Shown here one piece after another: positions 1-7,686 of a DNA stretch of 36,810 nt. Where the stretch lies: positions 1 through 36,810 of the forward strand of contig JAAYYY010000562.1 in assembly GCA_012515125.1 (NCBI GenBank), in the 5' to 3' direction. The translations under genes were made by a program, and so were the position numbers. The notes under the pieces are model-generated. The model did no database searches and had not been told where the DNA came from. It saw only the letters and a list, made by a program, of their open reading frames with translations. This stretch comes from Chloroflexota bacterium (GTDB taxonomy: Bacteria; Chloroflexota; Anaerolineae; Promineifilales; Promineifilaceae). The stretch's first letter is position 1. The number at the start of each line of letters is the position of its first letter.

Positions 1-2
1 GC

Positions 3-458
3 GCAACGGAGCCTGCCCCGCCGGAGTGGCGTCTACTGGCCACCTTCAGCCTGCCCAGCGAGCCCGGCAACGAACGGCGCGCCATGGAAGAGGTAGCAGC
101 AGTCGTCGCTGCTCTGCCGCTCTCCGCAGCCAAGCTAGAACGATTGAAGACTGCCGTCGCCGAGGCGACGATGAACGCTATGGAACATGGCAACCAGTAC
201 CGCGCGGAGGAGCCGGTCACGGTCGAAGTCCTGACCAACGATCAGTCACTTGCCGTACGCATCCACGATCAGGGTGGCGGCGCGATCATTCCGCGCAGCG
301 CCAGGCCGGATCTGGAAGCGAAACTAGCCGGCCAGCAAAAACCGCGTGGCTGGGGCCTTTTCCTAATCGAGAATATGGTGGATAGTCTCAACATTCACAG
401 CGATGAAAGCCATCACGTCGTCGAGCTGATTATGCACCTGTCCTCAGGAGAAGCGTGA
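3..458 (+). CDS. RsbW-like anti-sigma factor / HATPase_c serine kinase, 5' truncated by window edge
   Basis: Frame open from base 3 (ATEPAPPEWRLLATFSLPSEPGNERRAMEEV...). N-box-like 'KTAVAEATMNAMEHGN' and G-box-like 'GWGLFLIENMVD' typical of RsbW/SpoIIAB-type GHKL ATPases. The supplied ORF starts at an internal ATG (84). Confidence 0.85.
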   Translation, partial: ATEPAPPEWRLLATFSLPSEPGNERRAMEEVAAVVAALPLSAAKLERLKTAVAEATMNAMEHGNQYRAEEPVTVEVLTNDQSLAVRIHDQGGGAIIPRSARPDLEAKLAGQQKPRGWGLFLIENMVDSLNIHSDESHHVVELIMHLSSGEA

Positions 459-459
459 A

Positions 460-825
460 ATGCAGCGCCTTCAACAGGACTTTTCCGCCAGCGTACGCTA
501 TCCCGATGCCGGCCGGCCGGTGGCCATCATCGATTTGCAGGGCGAAGTAAACAGCTTTGCCGAGTCGGCACTCAACGAAGCCTTTGGCGTCGCCGAAGCG
601 CAGGAGCCGGAAGTCATCATGCTCAACTTCAGCGCTGTCGATTACATTAACAGCACGGGCATTGCCCTGATTGTCGCCCTGCTGGCGCGCGCCCGCCGGG
701 CCAACCGGCGGCTGCTCAGCTATGGCCTCGACGATCATTACGAAGAGATTTTCCGCATCACGCGCCTGGCCGATTTTATTGGCGTACATCCCGACGAAGA
801 GAGTGCGTTGCAGGCCATTGCCTGA
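460..825 (+). CDS. STAS-domain anti-anti-sigma factor (RsbV/SpoIIAA-like)
   Basis: 'VIMLNFSAVDYINSTGIALIVALLARARR' matches the STAS core with the Ser-containing loop (NSTG); follows the RsbW-like gene by 1 bp. Confidence 0.88.
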   Translation: MQRLQQDFSASVRYPDAGRPVAIIDLQGEVNSFAESALNEAFGVAEAQEPEVIMLNFSAVDYINSTGIALIVALLARARRANRRLLSYGLDDHYEEIFRITRLADFIGVHPDEESALQAIA

Positions 826-856
826 CACTGTTTGATTCCCATCAAGGAGGGCCGAC

Positions 857-1210
857 ATGCCGCAAGCCAATGTGACGATGAACGTCCGCCACCCCAACAG
901 CGCCGTCAGCATCATCGACATCGCCGGACAGGTCACCGCCTTCGCCGAAAACGTGCTCATGGACGCCTACACCGAAGCCAGCAATGAGACGACGCGGGCC
1001 GTTATTCTCAACTTCAGCGAGCTGGAGTACATGAACAGCTCTGGCATCGGTCTGCTGGTCACCCTGCTCATTCGCGCCCAGCGCCAGAAGCAGCAGCTTC
1101 TCGCCTACGGCCTCAACGACCACTACCGGCAGATTTTCGACCTCACCCGCCTCGACGAAGCGATTGCCCTCTACTCGAGCGAGGCCGAGGCGCTGGCTGC
1201 AGTCGGCTAA
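857..1210 (+). CDS. STAS-domain anti-anti-sigma factor, paralogue of the preceding gene
   Basis: 'VILNFSELEYMNSSGIGLLVTLLIRAQR'; shares 'YGLNDHYRQIFDLTRL' with the upstream STAS ORF; RBS 'aaggaggg' upstream. Confidence 0.88.
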   Translation: MPQANVTMNVRHPNSAVSIIDIAGQVTAFAENVLMDAYTEASNETTRAVILNFSELEYMNSSGIGLLVTLLIRAQRQKQQLLAYGLNDHYRQIFDLTRLDEAIALYSSEAEALAAVG

Positions 1211-1220
1211 AGGAGGCCTG

Positions 1221-1988
1221 ATGGCCGAAGACAAGGAACAGCCACGCGGCGCCTGGGCGCCGGCGGTCGAGCGCCTCTCCGTCTCTGACGTACCCGAAGG
1301 GGCGATTAATCTGAACCTGGAAGGGCGCGTACCCGTCAGCCCACTACAGGGCTTCGGCCCGCTCTGGCAGAAGAGCTTTCGCATCCGCCTGCGCGGGCTG
1401 GATAAGTCCCCGGCTGAGGTCATGGCTATCTGGAAGGCAGAGTTCCCGCGCTTCCAGCCGCCGGGCAATAACTTCTACCCGACGCTCGCCGGGGTCCAGC
1501 CGGGCGAGCTGATCTTCATCGACAGCGCCGTTTCGGCGATGCCCGGTGTGCTGCCGGCGATCCCCATCGCCAGCGGCGTGCGCGTGATCTTCGCCGACGA
1601 CGAGACCTTCACCATCATGACGCCGCAAGGCTTCCCGGAGGCGGGCTGGAACACGTTTGCGACGTTTGAGGAGGATGGCAGCACGTGGGCGCAGGTACAG
1701 ACGATGGCCCGCACTTCCGACCCCATCTACGAGTTTGGCTTCCGCTTTATGGGCGGCAGCCGCTTCCAGGATGAGACGTGGCACCACGTGCTCACCTCGC
1801 TCGCCGGCTATCTGGGCGTCAACGACGAGTGGGTGCAGGTCCGCAAGGTCTGTATCGACCCGCGAATCCGCTGGCGTGGGATCACTAACGTCTGGCACAA
1901 CGCCATGATCCGCAGCATGATCGGCATGCCCGGTTGGGCGCTGCGCAAGATCCTCGGCCGGGGTCGCGAGCAGAAAAAGGGCTGGTAG
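1221..1988 (+). CDS. Uncharacterised protein, tandem paralogue A
   Basis: ATG at 1221 after 'aaggaggcctg' RBS (supplied ORF starts at 1164 inside the upstream gene). Shares 'AINLNLEGR..GPLQGFG.LWQKS', 'F.IMTPQG', 'SDPIYE.G.R', 'NVWHNA.IRS' with the next ORF. Confidence 0.75.
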   Translation: MAEDKEQPRGAWAPAVERLSVSDVPEGAINLNLEGRVPVSPLQGFGPLWQKSFRIRLRGLDKSPAEVMAIWKAEFPRFQPPGNNFYPTLAGVQPGELIFIDSAVSAMPGVLPAIPIASGVRVIFADDETFTIMTPQGFPEAGWNTFATFEEDGSTWAQVQTMARTSDPIYEFGFRFMGGSRFQDETWHHVLTSLAGYLGVNDEWVQVRKVCIDPRIRWRGITNVWHNAMIRSMIGMPGWALRKILGRGREQKKGW

Positions 1989-1990
1989 CG

Positions 1991-2722
1991 ATGGAACCAG
2001 AAGAGAACCCTCAACAGGGAACGTGGGCCCGTCCCGTAGACCGGCTGACCGTCGCCAACCGCCCGCCGTCGCAGGCCATTAACCTGAACGTGGATGGGCG
2101 CGAGCTGACCGGCCCGCTGCAGGGCTTCGGCCAGATGTGGCAAAAAAGCTACACCGTCCGTCTGAGCGGCGCCGGCGTGACGCCGGAGCAGGTCGTCGCT
2201 ACCTGGAAGGCCCGCTTCGGCGATTTCTGGCCCCGCGGCAATCGCTTCTACGGCTCCCTGCAGGGCATCACGCCCGGCGACGTGGCCGTGCTGAACCTGG
2301 CTGCGCCCGGCGGCTTGCCCCTCTCGACCGGCGTCCTCGTCATTTACGCCGACGATAACTCCTTCAGCTTCATGACGCCGCAGGGCCACATGTTCGCCGG
2401 CATGATCACCTTCAGCGCCTACGAAGAAGACGGGACCACAGAAGCGGAAGTGCGCGCCCTCATCCGCGCCAGCGACCCGATCTATGAGATTGGCTGCCGG
2501 CTGGGCATCGTGCACCGTCTGGAGGACAACTTCTGGCGGGAGACGCTGGAACAGCTCGCCGCCCATTTTGGCGTCAACGGGCAGGTGCAGATCCAGACCA
2601 GCCGTGTTGACGACAAGGTCCAGTGGCGGCGGGCCGGCAACGTCTGGCACAACGCCGCCATCCGCAGCGCGCTCTATGCACCCCTGCGGGCGCTGCGCCT
2701 GCTGCTGCGGCGATCCGGATAG
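1991..2722 (+). CDS. Uncharacterised protein, tandem paralogue B
   Basis: ATG at 1991 (supplied ORF starts at 1934 inside the upstream gene); high similarity to paralogue A along its length. Confidence 0.75.
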   Translation: MEPEENPQQGTWARPVDRLTVANRPPSQAINLNVDGRELTGPLQGFGQMWQKSYTVRLSGAGVTPEQVVATWKARFGDFWPRGNRFYGSLQGITPGDVAVLNLAAPGGLPLSTGVLVIYADDNSFSFMTPQGHMFAGMITFSAYEEDGTTEAEVRALIRASDPIYEIGCRLGIVHRLEDNFWRETLEQLAAHFGVNGQVQIQTSRVDDKVQWRRAGNVWHNAAIRSALYAPLRALRLLLRRSG

Positions 2723-2728
2723 GCTGCC

Positions 2729-4174
2729 TTGTCCCGCAGCCGCCCCACCCTTTCCGGAACCGATTACGATGCCGTCGTCGTCGGCAGCGGACCGAATGGC
2801 CTTGCTGCGGCGATTACGCTCGCGCGGGAGGGCTGGCGCGTGCTTGTGCTCGAAGGGCATGAGACGATTGGCGGCGGGACACGATCGCTGCCGCTGACAC
2901 TGGACGGCTTCATCCACGACGTCTGCTCCGCCGTCCATCCGCTGGCCCTGGCCTCGCCCTTTTTCCGCACGCTGGACCTTGCCGCCTACGGTCTGGAATG
3001 GGTACAGCCTGCTGCCGCCGTCGCTCACCCCCGGGATGGCGAGCCGGCGGTTCTGGTTTATCAATCGCTACGCGAAACAGCGCAGGGCCTCGGCTGTGAC
3101 GGTCCCCGCTATGAGGCGCTCATGGCTCCTCTGCTCGCCGCCTGGGAAGAGCTGATGAGCATCTTTCTGGCCCCCTTCCACCTGCCCCGCCATCCGCTGC
3201 TCGCCGCCCGCTTTGCCCTGCCGGCGTTGCGCTCGGTGCGCGGCCTGGCGCAGGCCAGATTTGAGCGTGAACCAACGCGAGGTATGTTTGCCGGCCTCGG
3301 CGCGCACAGCATCCTGCCCCTCCACTGGCCCGGCACCGCCGCCTTCGGCCTGCTGCTCGGGCTGCTCACCCACGCCGTCGGCTGGCCCATCGCGCGTGGC
3401 GGCAGCCAGCAAATTGCCAACGCCCTGGCGGCCCATCTGCGCGCCCTCGGCGGCGAGATCGTCACCGCCTTTCCCGTCAGCAGCCTGGAACAGCTTCCGC
3501 CAGCCCGTGCGACGCTGCTGGACGTCACGCCCCGCCAGTTCGTAGAGATCGCCGGCGAGCAGTTACCGCCCGGCTACCGCCGCCAGCTTGAACGCTACCG
3601 CTACGGCCCCGGCGCCTTCAAGATCGACTACGCCCTAAGCGAGCCGATACCCTGGCGTGACCGTTCGGTGGCCCTCGGCGGCACCGTGCATCTGGGCAGC
3701 AGCCTGGCCGAGATCGCTGCCAGCGAGCTGGCCGTCTGGCGCGGGCAGCACCCTGAGCGCCCCTACGTGCTCCTCGTGCAGCCGACGAACTTCGACACCA
3801 GCCGCGCCCCGACCGGGCGGCACGTCGCCTGGGCTTACTGCCACGTGCCCAACGGCTCGACCGCCGACATGACGGCGGCCATCGAAGCACAGATCGAGCG
3901 CTACGCTCCCGGCTTTGGCGACACCGTTCTGGCCCGCCACACCTATACGGCGGCCGAGCTGGCCCGCTACAATCCCAACTATGTCGGCGGCGACATCAAC
4001 GGCGGCACCCAGCACCTGCTGCAGCACTTTAACCGTCCTGTCGCCCGGATCAACCCGTATAGCACGCCCGTTCCGGGCCTCTTCCTCTGCTCCAGCGCCA
4101 CGCCGCCCGGCGGCGGCGTACACGGTATGGCCGGCTACTATGCCGCGCGCAGCGCGCTCCGCCGGCGCGGTTAG
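2729..4174 (+). CDS. Phytoene dehydrogenase-like FAD-dependent oxidoreductase
   Basis: TTG start; N-terminal dinucleotide-binding motif 'DYDAVVVGSGPNGLAAAITLAREGWRVLVLEGHETIGGGTRS'; C-terminal 'GLFLCSSATPPGGGVHGMAGYYAA' typical of the CrtI/PYROXD2-like family. Confidence 0.88.
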   Translation: MSRSRPTLSGTDYDAVVVGSGPNGLAAAITLAREGWRVLVLEGHETIGGGTRSLPLTLDGFIHDVCSAVHPLALASPFFRTLDLAAYGLEWVQPAAAVAHPRDGEPAVLVYQSLRETAQGLGCDGPRYEALMAPLLAAWEELMSIFLAPFHLPRHPLLAARFALPALRSVRGLAQARFEREPTRGMFAGLGAHSILPLHWPGTAAFGLLLGLLTHAVGWPIARGGSQQIANALAAHLRALGGEIVTAFPVSSLEQLPPARATLLDVTPRQFVEIAGEQLPPGYRRQLERYRYGPGAFKIDYALSEPIPWRDRSVALGGTVHLGSSLAEIAASELAVWRGQHPERPYVLLVQPTNFDTSRAPTGRHVAWAYCHVPNGSTADMTAAIEAQIERYAPGFGDTVLARHTYTAAELARYNPNYVGGDINGGTQHLLQHFNRPVARINPYSTPVPGLFLCSSATPPGGGVHGMAGYYAARSALRRRG

Positions 4175-4581
4175 GCGCCGCCCTCCAGCTTTTTCCGCCA
4201 GTCGGCAGCCGCCGCGGCTCCGGCCCGCCCCGGCTCGCCACCGCCGGCCGCAAGCAGGCTGCCGAGCAGCGCGTAGAGCGGCTGCAAACGCAGCCGGTAA
4301 AAGGTGACCGGCACGCCCCGCTCGATCCCGATACGGGTTTCCAGAAAACCGCGTGCCGCGCACCACGCGGCGATCTTCTTCACCCGGTATTCCGACAGCT
4401 TCAGCTCTTTTTCCCAGTAGGCGTAGCTGCAGGCCTGCCAGCTCTCGTCCCCCGACTCCCAGGCCAGGAGCTGGGTGAGGAAGAGCGCCCCGTGCGCTGA
4501 GCCCGTCAGGCGCAACAACGCCAGCGGGACCGGCAGAGCGTGGCCCGGGCTGCCGGGCAGCTCGTCAAACTTCGGTTGCAT
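4171..4581 (-). CDS. Small protein with replication-initiator-like winged-helix domain
   Basis: 'GALFLTQLLAWESGDESWQACSYAYWEKELKLSEYRVKKIAAWCAARGFLETRIGIERGVPVTFYRL' resembles N-terminal wHTH domains of plasmid/phage Rep-like proteins; ends 4 bp into the convergent neighbour. Confidence 0.55.
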   Translation of the reverse strand: MQPKFDELPGSPGHALPVPLALLRLTGSAHGALFLTQLLAWESGDESWQACSYAYWEKELKLSEYRVKKIAAWCAARGFLETRIGIERGVPVTFYRLRLQPLYALLGSLLAAGGGEPGRAGAAAAADWRKKLEGGA

Positions 4582-4755
4582 CGGCTTCCCCTCGTGTCAT
4601 CAGGTTATGGTGCCCATGCTAGCCTGCTTGCGGCCGGGATCGCGTAAACAGGATGTGAAAAGCGCTCCGGCGATTGCCGGCTAGTTTCCCCGAAGGCGCT
4701 TCCCGCTTATCATTAGCGTGGAGGTTGCTCAAACAAACCAGGGAGAGGGAGAAAG

Positions 4756-5844
4756 ATGGAACTGCGTCTGATGTACAACGAAGCGTCGGTCGGCGCGCTG
4801 GCGAACGCCATCGTCGCTGTCTATCCCCCATTCGCCCGCGAGCCGTTTCTGGCGGCTGTCTTTGCGCCGGGCTGGGACGATCTCGCGCTCAAGCAGCGCA
4901 CGCGGCGCATTACGACGGCGCTGCATGACTTCCTGCCGGCCGATTATGCCCAGGCGCTGGATATCCTCCGCCGGGCGCTCCCGCTCCTCGGCGAGCAGGG
5001 CTTCGAAAAGATGGTCTTTCCCGACTATGTGGAGTGTTACGGTCTGGACCATCTGGAGGCCTCACTCGACGCGCTGGAGGCGTTCACCCAGGAAGTATCG
5101 GCCGAGTTTGCCATCCGGCCGTTCATCGACCGCTACCCGCAGGAGACAATGGCCCGCATGGCGCAATGGGCCCGGCACCCCCACTCCGGCGTGCGCCGCC
5201 TCGCCAGCGAAGGCTGCCGCCCGCGCCTGCCCTGGGGAATGGGACTACGGGCGCTGAAGGAAGACCCCTCGCCCATCCTCCCGATCCTCGAACAGCTTCG
5301 GAACGACCCGGACGAAGTGGTGCGCCGCAGCGTCGCCAACAACCTGAACGACATCGCCAAGGACAATCCCGCCGTCGTCCTTGATCTGCTCGGCCGGTGG
5401 CAGGCAGACGCCACGCCGGAGGTCGCCTGGATAACGCGCCACGCGCTGCGCACGCTGGTCAAACAGGGCCATCCCGGCGCGTTGGGCCTGCTCGGCTACG
5501 GCGCCGCCAGGGTGTCGGTTTCCCCCGTTAAGGTGTCGCCGGAAACAGTGATGATGGGCGATCGGGTGACGTTTTCCTTCACCATCACCTCCACAGGCGA
5601 CGCCCTGCAGGATCTCGTCGTCGATTACGCCCTGCATATGGCGCGCGCCAACGGCAAGCAGACGGCGAAAGTCTTCAAGATCGGCAAGTGGACGCTCGGA
5701 CCCGGCGAGACAGTGACGATTACCCGCTCGCACAGCTTCCGGCCGATCACGACGCGCACCTATTACGCCGGCGCCCACGCCATCCAGCCGCAGGTGAACG
5801 GCGAGCTTTACGAGCGCGCAGAGTTTGTCCTGCTGGCGGATTGA
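4756..5844 (+). CDS. DNA alkylation repair protein, AlkC-like (HEAT-like repeats plus C-terminal Ig-like domain)
   Basis: HEAT-like repeats ('HPHSGVRRLASEGCRPRLPWGMGLRALKEDPSPILPILEQLRNDPDEVVRRSVANNLNDIAKDNP') followed by a beta-rich 'VSPVKVSPETVMMGDRVTFSFTITSTGDALQDLVVDYALH...' domain; RBS 'gggagagggagaaag'. Confidence 0.75.
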   Translation: MELRLMYNEASVGALANAIVAVYPPFAREPFLAAVFAPGWDDLALKQRTRRITTALHDFLPADYAQALDILRRALPLLGEQGFEKMVFPDYVECYGLDHLEASLDALEAFTQEVSAEFAIRPFIDRYPQETMARMAQWARHPHSGVRRLASEGCRPRLPWGMGLRALKEDPSPILPILEQLRNDPDEVVRRSVANNLNDIAKDNPAVVLDLLGRWQADATPEVAWITRHALRTLVKQGHPGALGLLGYGAARVSVSPVKVSPETVMMGDRVTFSFTITSTGDALQDLVVDYALHMARANGKQTAKVFKIGKWTLGPGETVTITRSHSFRPITTRTYYAGAHAIQPQVNGELYERAEFVLLAD

Positions 5845-5856
5845 GGGGCGCAGGAG

Positions 5857-7686
5857 TCAGGTCGCTTCATCTGCCTGTTCCGACTCCCACTCCCCTTCCC
5901 AGAGAGCGCGCATTGCCTCAGAGCGGGCCAGCAGCTCGGGCAGAGCCCCACGCTCCACGATCCGGCCGTTCTCCAGCAGCAGGATCTGGTCGGCCCGGCG
6001 CAGGGCGGCCTGGCGGTGGCTGACGACGAGGCAGGCCGGGCGCTCCGGCAGCGCGAAGAGCCGCTCCCAGAGCGTGCGCTCCGTCTCCACGTCCAGCGCG
6101 CTGGAGAGGTCGTCGAAGACGAGCAGCTGGGGCCGGCGGGCGAACATCCGCGCTGCGGCAGAGCGCTGGATCTGCCCGCCGCTGAGGCGCACGCCGCGCG
6201 GCCCGACGACGGTTTCCAGCCCGTGCTCCATGCCCGCCAGATCGTGCTCCAGCACTGCCTGGTAGATCGCCCGGTCGAGATCCACACTTTCCGGCGGCAG
6301 CCCGAGCAGGATATTTTCGCGCAGGGTGGCGCTGAACAGGCGCGGCGCCTGGGCGGTGTAGGCCACCTGCGGCGGGACCATAAAGCGGGTCGGATCGTCC
6401 ACAGGCTCGCCGTTCCACCACAGCCCGCCCTCCTGCGGCGGCAGCAGCCCCAGCAGGCAACGCAGAAGGGTGGACTTGCCGGCGCCAATCCGGCCCGTCA
6501 CCACGGTGAAGCTGCCGGCTTCCAGCACGAGATCGATGTTCTGGATGCCGCCTCCTCCCTCGAAACGGTAGCCAAGCCCGCGCGCCTCCAGCCGGCGGAG
6601 CGGCGCCGGCTCTGGCAGCGGCGGTGGGGCCGGGTGGGGCCGGCGCAGGTAGATGGGCCGGTGGGCCACGACCGCACCCGGCGGCAGCCCGCGCATGATC
6701 GCCTCCATCCGCTGGGTGCTCACACCCACCTGCCGGTAGCGGGTTAGCAGGCGTCCGATGACGCGCATCAGTTGTGTCGCCGGGTCCAGATAGGCGACAA
6801 AGAGGGCAAAGTCGCCCACGGTTAGCTCGGCGTTCAACAGGGCGCTGGCAGCCACAAGCAGCACCAGCCCCATGCCAATGTTGCCTGAGCCGTGGCCGAG
6901 GGCGTCCACGATCTGCAGCAGCAGGCGGTCCCTGACCATCGTCTCGCGCCGCCGGTCGTTGACTTCTCGGAAGCGCGCGATGACCCGCTCCTCGGCTCCG
7001 GCAACCTTGATGGCCTGGGTGGCGTGGAACATATCGGCGATCATCCCCGTAACCTGCGCCGTCGCCGCGCGGCTGGCCTGCCGGTAGCGGCGGGCGAGCC
7101 CGCTCAGCCGGTGGGAAACGTACAGGATGAGCGCCAGCGGCAGGAAAATACCCACCGTCACCCAGAAGTCGATGCTGAACATGACGGCGAAGGCGATGAT
7201 TGCCGTAAAGAGCCCGGCCACGAAGTCGTCGATAATGATGATCGCTTCGGTCATCTCCAGGGCGTCGTCGCGGAGCGTGCTGACCGTCTGCCCCGTCGAG
7301 AGCGCGACTCCCTTTTCGTCGCGGGGCAGGGCCACGCCGGCCGGTAGCTGCAAGATGCGATCCATCATGTTGCGGACGATCAGCGCCATGCCGTGCTGGG
7401 TAAAGTTGATATAGCCCAGATAGGCTGCGTAGAGCGTGGAAACCCGTATGACGATCCAGGCCAGCTGCAGGAGCAGGATTGCCATGAGTGGCAGGATGAA
7501 GCCGGGCTCGCCGGTGAGGTTGTCGAAGTAGGCGCGCAGCAGCAGCCCCGTGACAGCGCTCATTCCAAAGCTGCTGGTGACGCCGAGCAGGTCCTGGGCA
7601 TAAAGGCGCGGCCGGAAGCGGATCAAGCTCCAGAGATAACGCCAGGTAGGCCAGGCCGGCACGGCGTGCGTGGGTGGGGCAGCCAT
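5857..7686 (-). CDS. ABC transporter, fused permease/ATPase (degenerate-site half)
   Basis: TM region then Walker A 'VTGRIGAGKSTLL', signature 'LSGGQIQRSAAARM', Walker B 'LLVFDDLSSALD', H-loop 'VVSHR'. Confidence 0.92.
   Translation of the reverse strand: MAAPPTHAVPAWPTWRYLWSLIRFRPRLYAQDLLGVTSSFGMSAVTGLLLRAYFDNLTGEPGFILPLMAILLLQLAWIVIRVSTLYAAYLGYINFTQHGMALIVRNMMDRILQLPAGVALPRDEKGVALSTGQTVSTLRDDALEMTEAIIIIDDFVAGLFTAIIAFAVMFSIDFWVTVGIFLPLALILYVSHRLSGLARRYRQASRAATAQVTGMIADMFHATQAIKVAGAEERVIARFREVNDRRRETMVRDRLLLQIVDALGHGSGNIGMGLVLLVAASALLNAELTVGDFALFVAYLDPATQLMRVIGRLLTRYRQVGVSTQRMEAIMRGLPPGAVVAHRPIYLRRPHPAPPPLPEPAPLRRLEARGLGYRFEGGGGIQNIDLVLEAGSFTVVTGRIGAGKSTLLRCLLGLLPPQEGGLWWNGEPVDDPTRFMVPPQVAYTAQAPRLFSATLRENILLGLPPESVDLDRAIYQAVLEHDLAGMEHGLETVVGPRGVRLSGGQIQRSAAARMFARRPQLLVFDDLSSALDVETERTLWERLFALPERPACLVVSHRQAALRRADQILLLENGRIVERGALPELLARSEAMRALWEGEWESEQADEAT

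Noticed and set aside
1221-2722. Duplication caused by a mobile element
   Set aside because: The two paralogues are diverged throughout and no transposase, terminal inverted repeats or target-site duplication was seen.
1808-3064. 418-aa minus-strand ORF
   Set aside because: Crosses three plausible plus-strand genes and has no recognisable motifs; GC-rich shadow ORF.
4681-4755. Sigma70 promoter for the AlkC-like gene (TTTCCC-N17-TATCAT)
   Set aside because: -35 box match too weak to claim from sequence alone.
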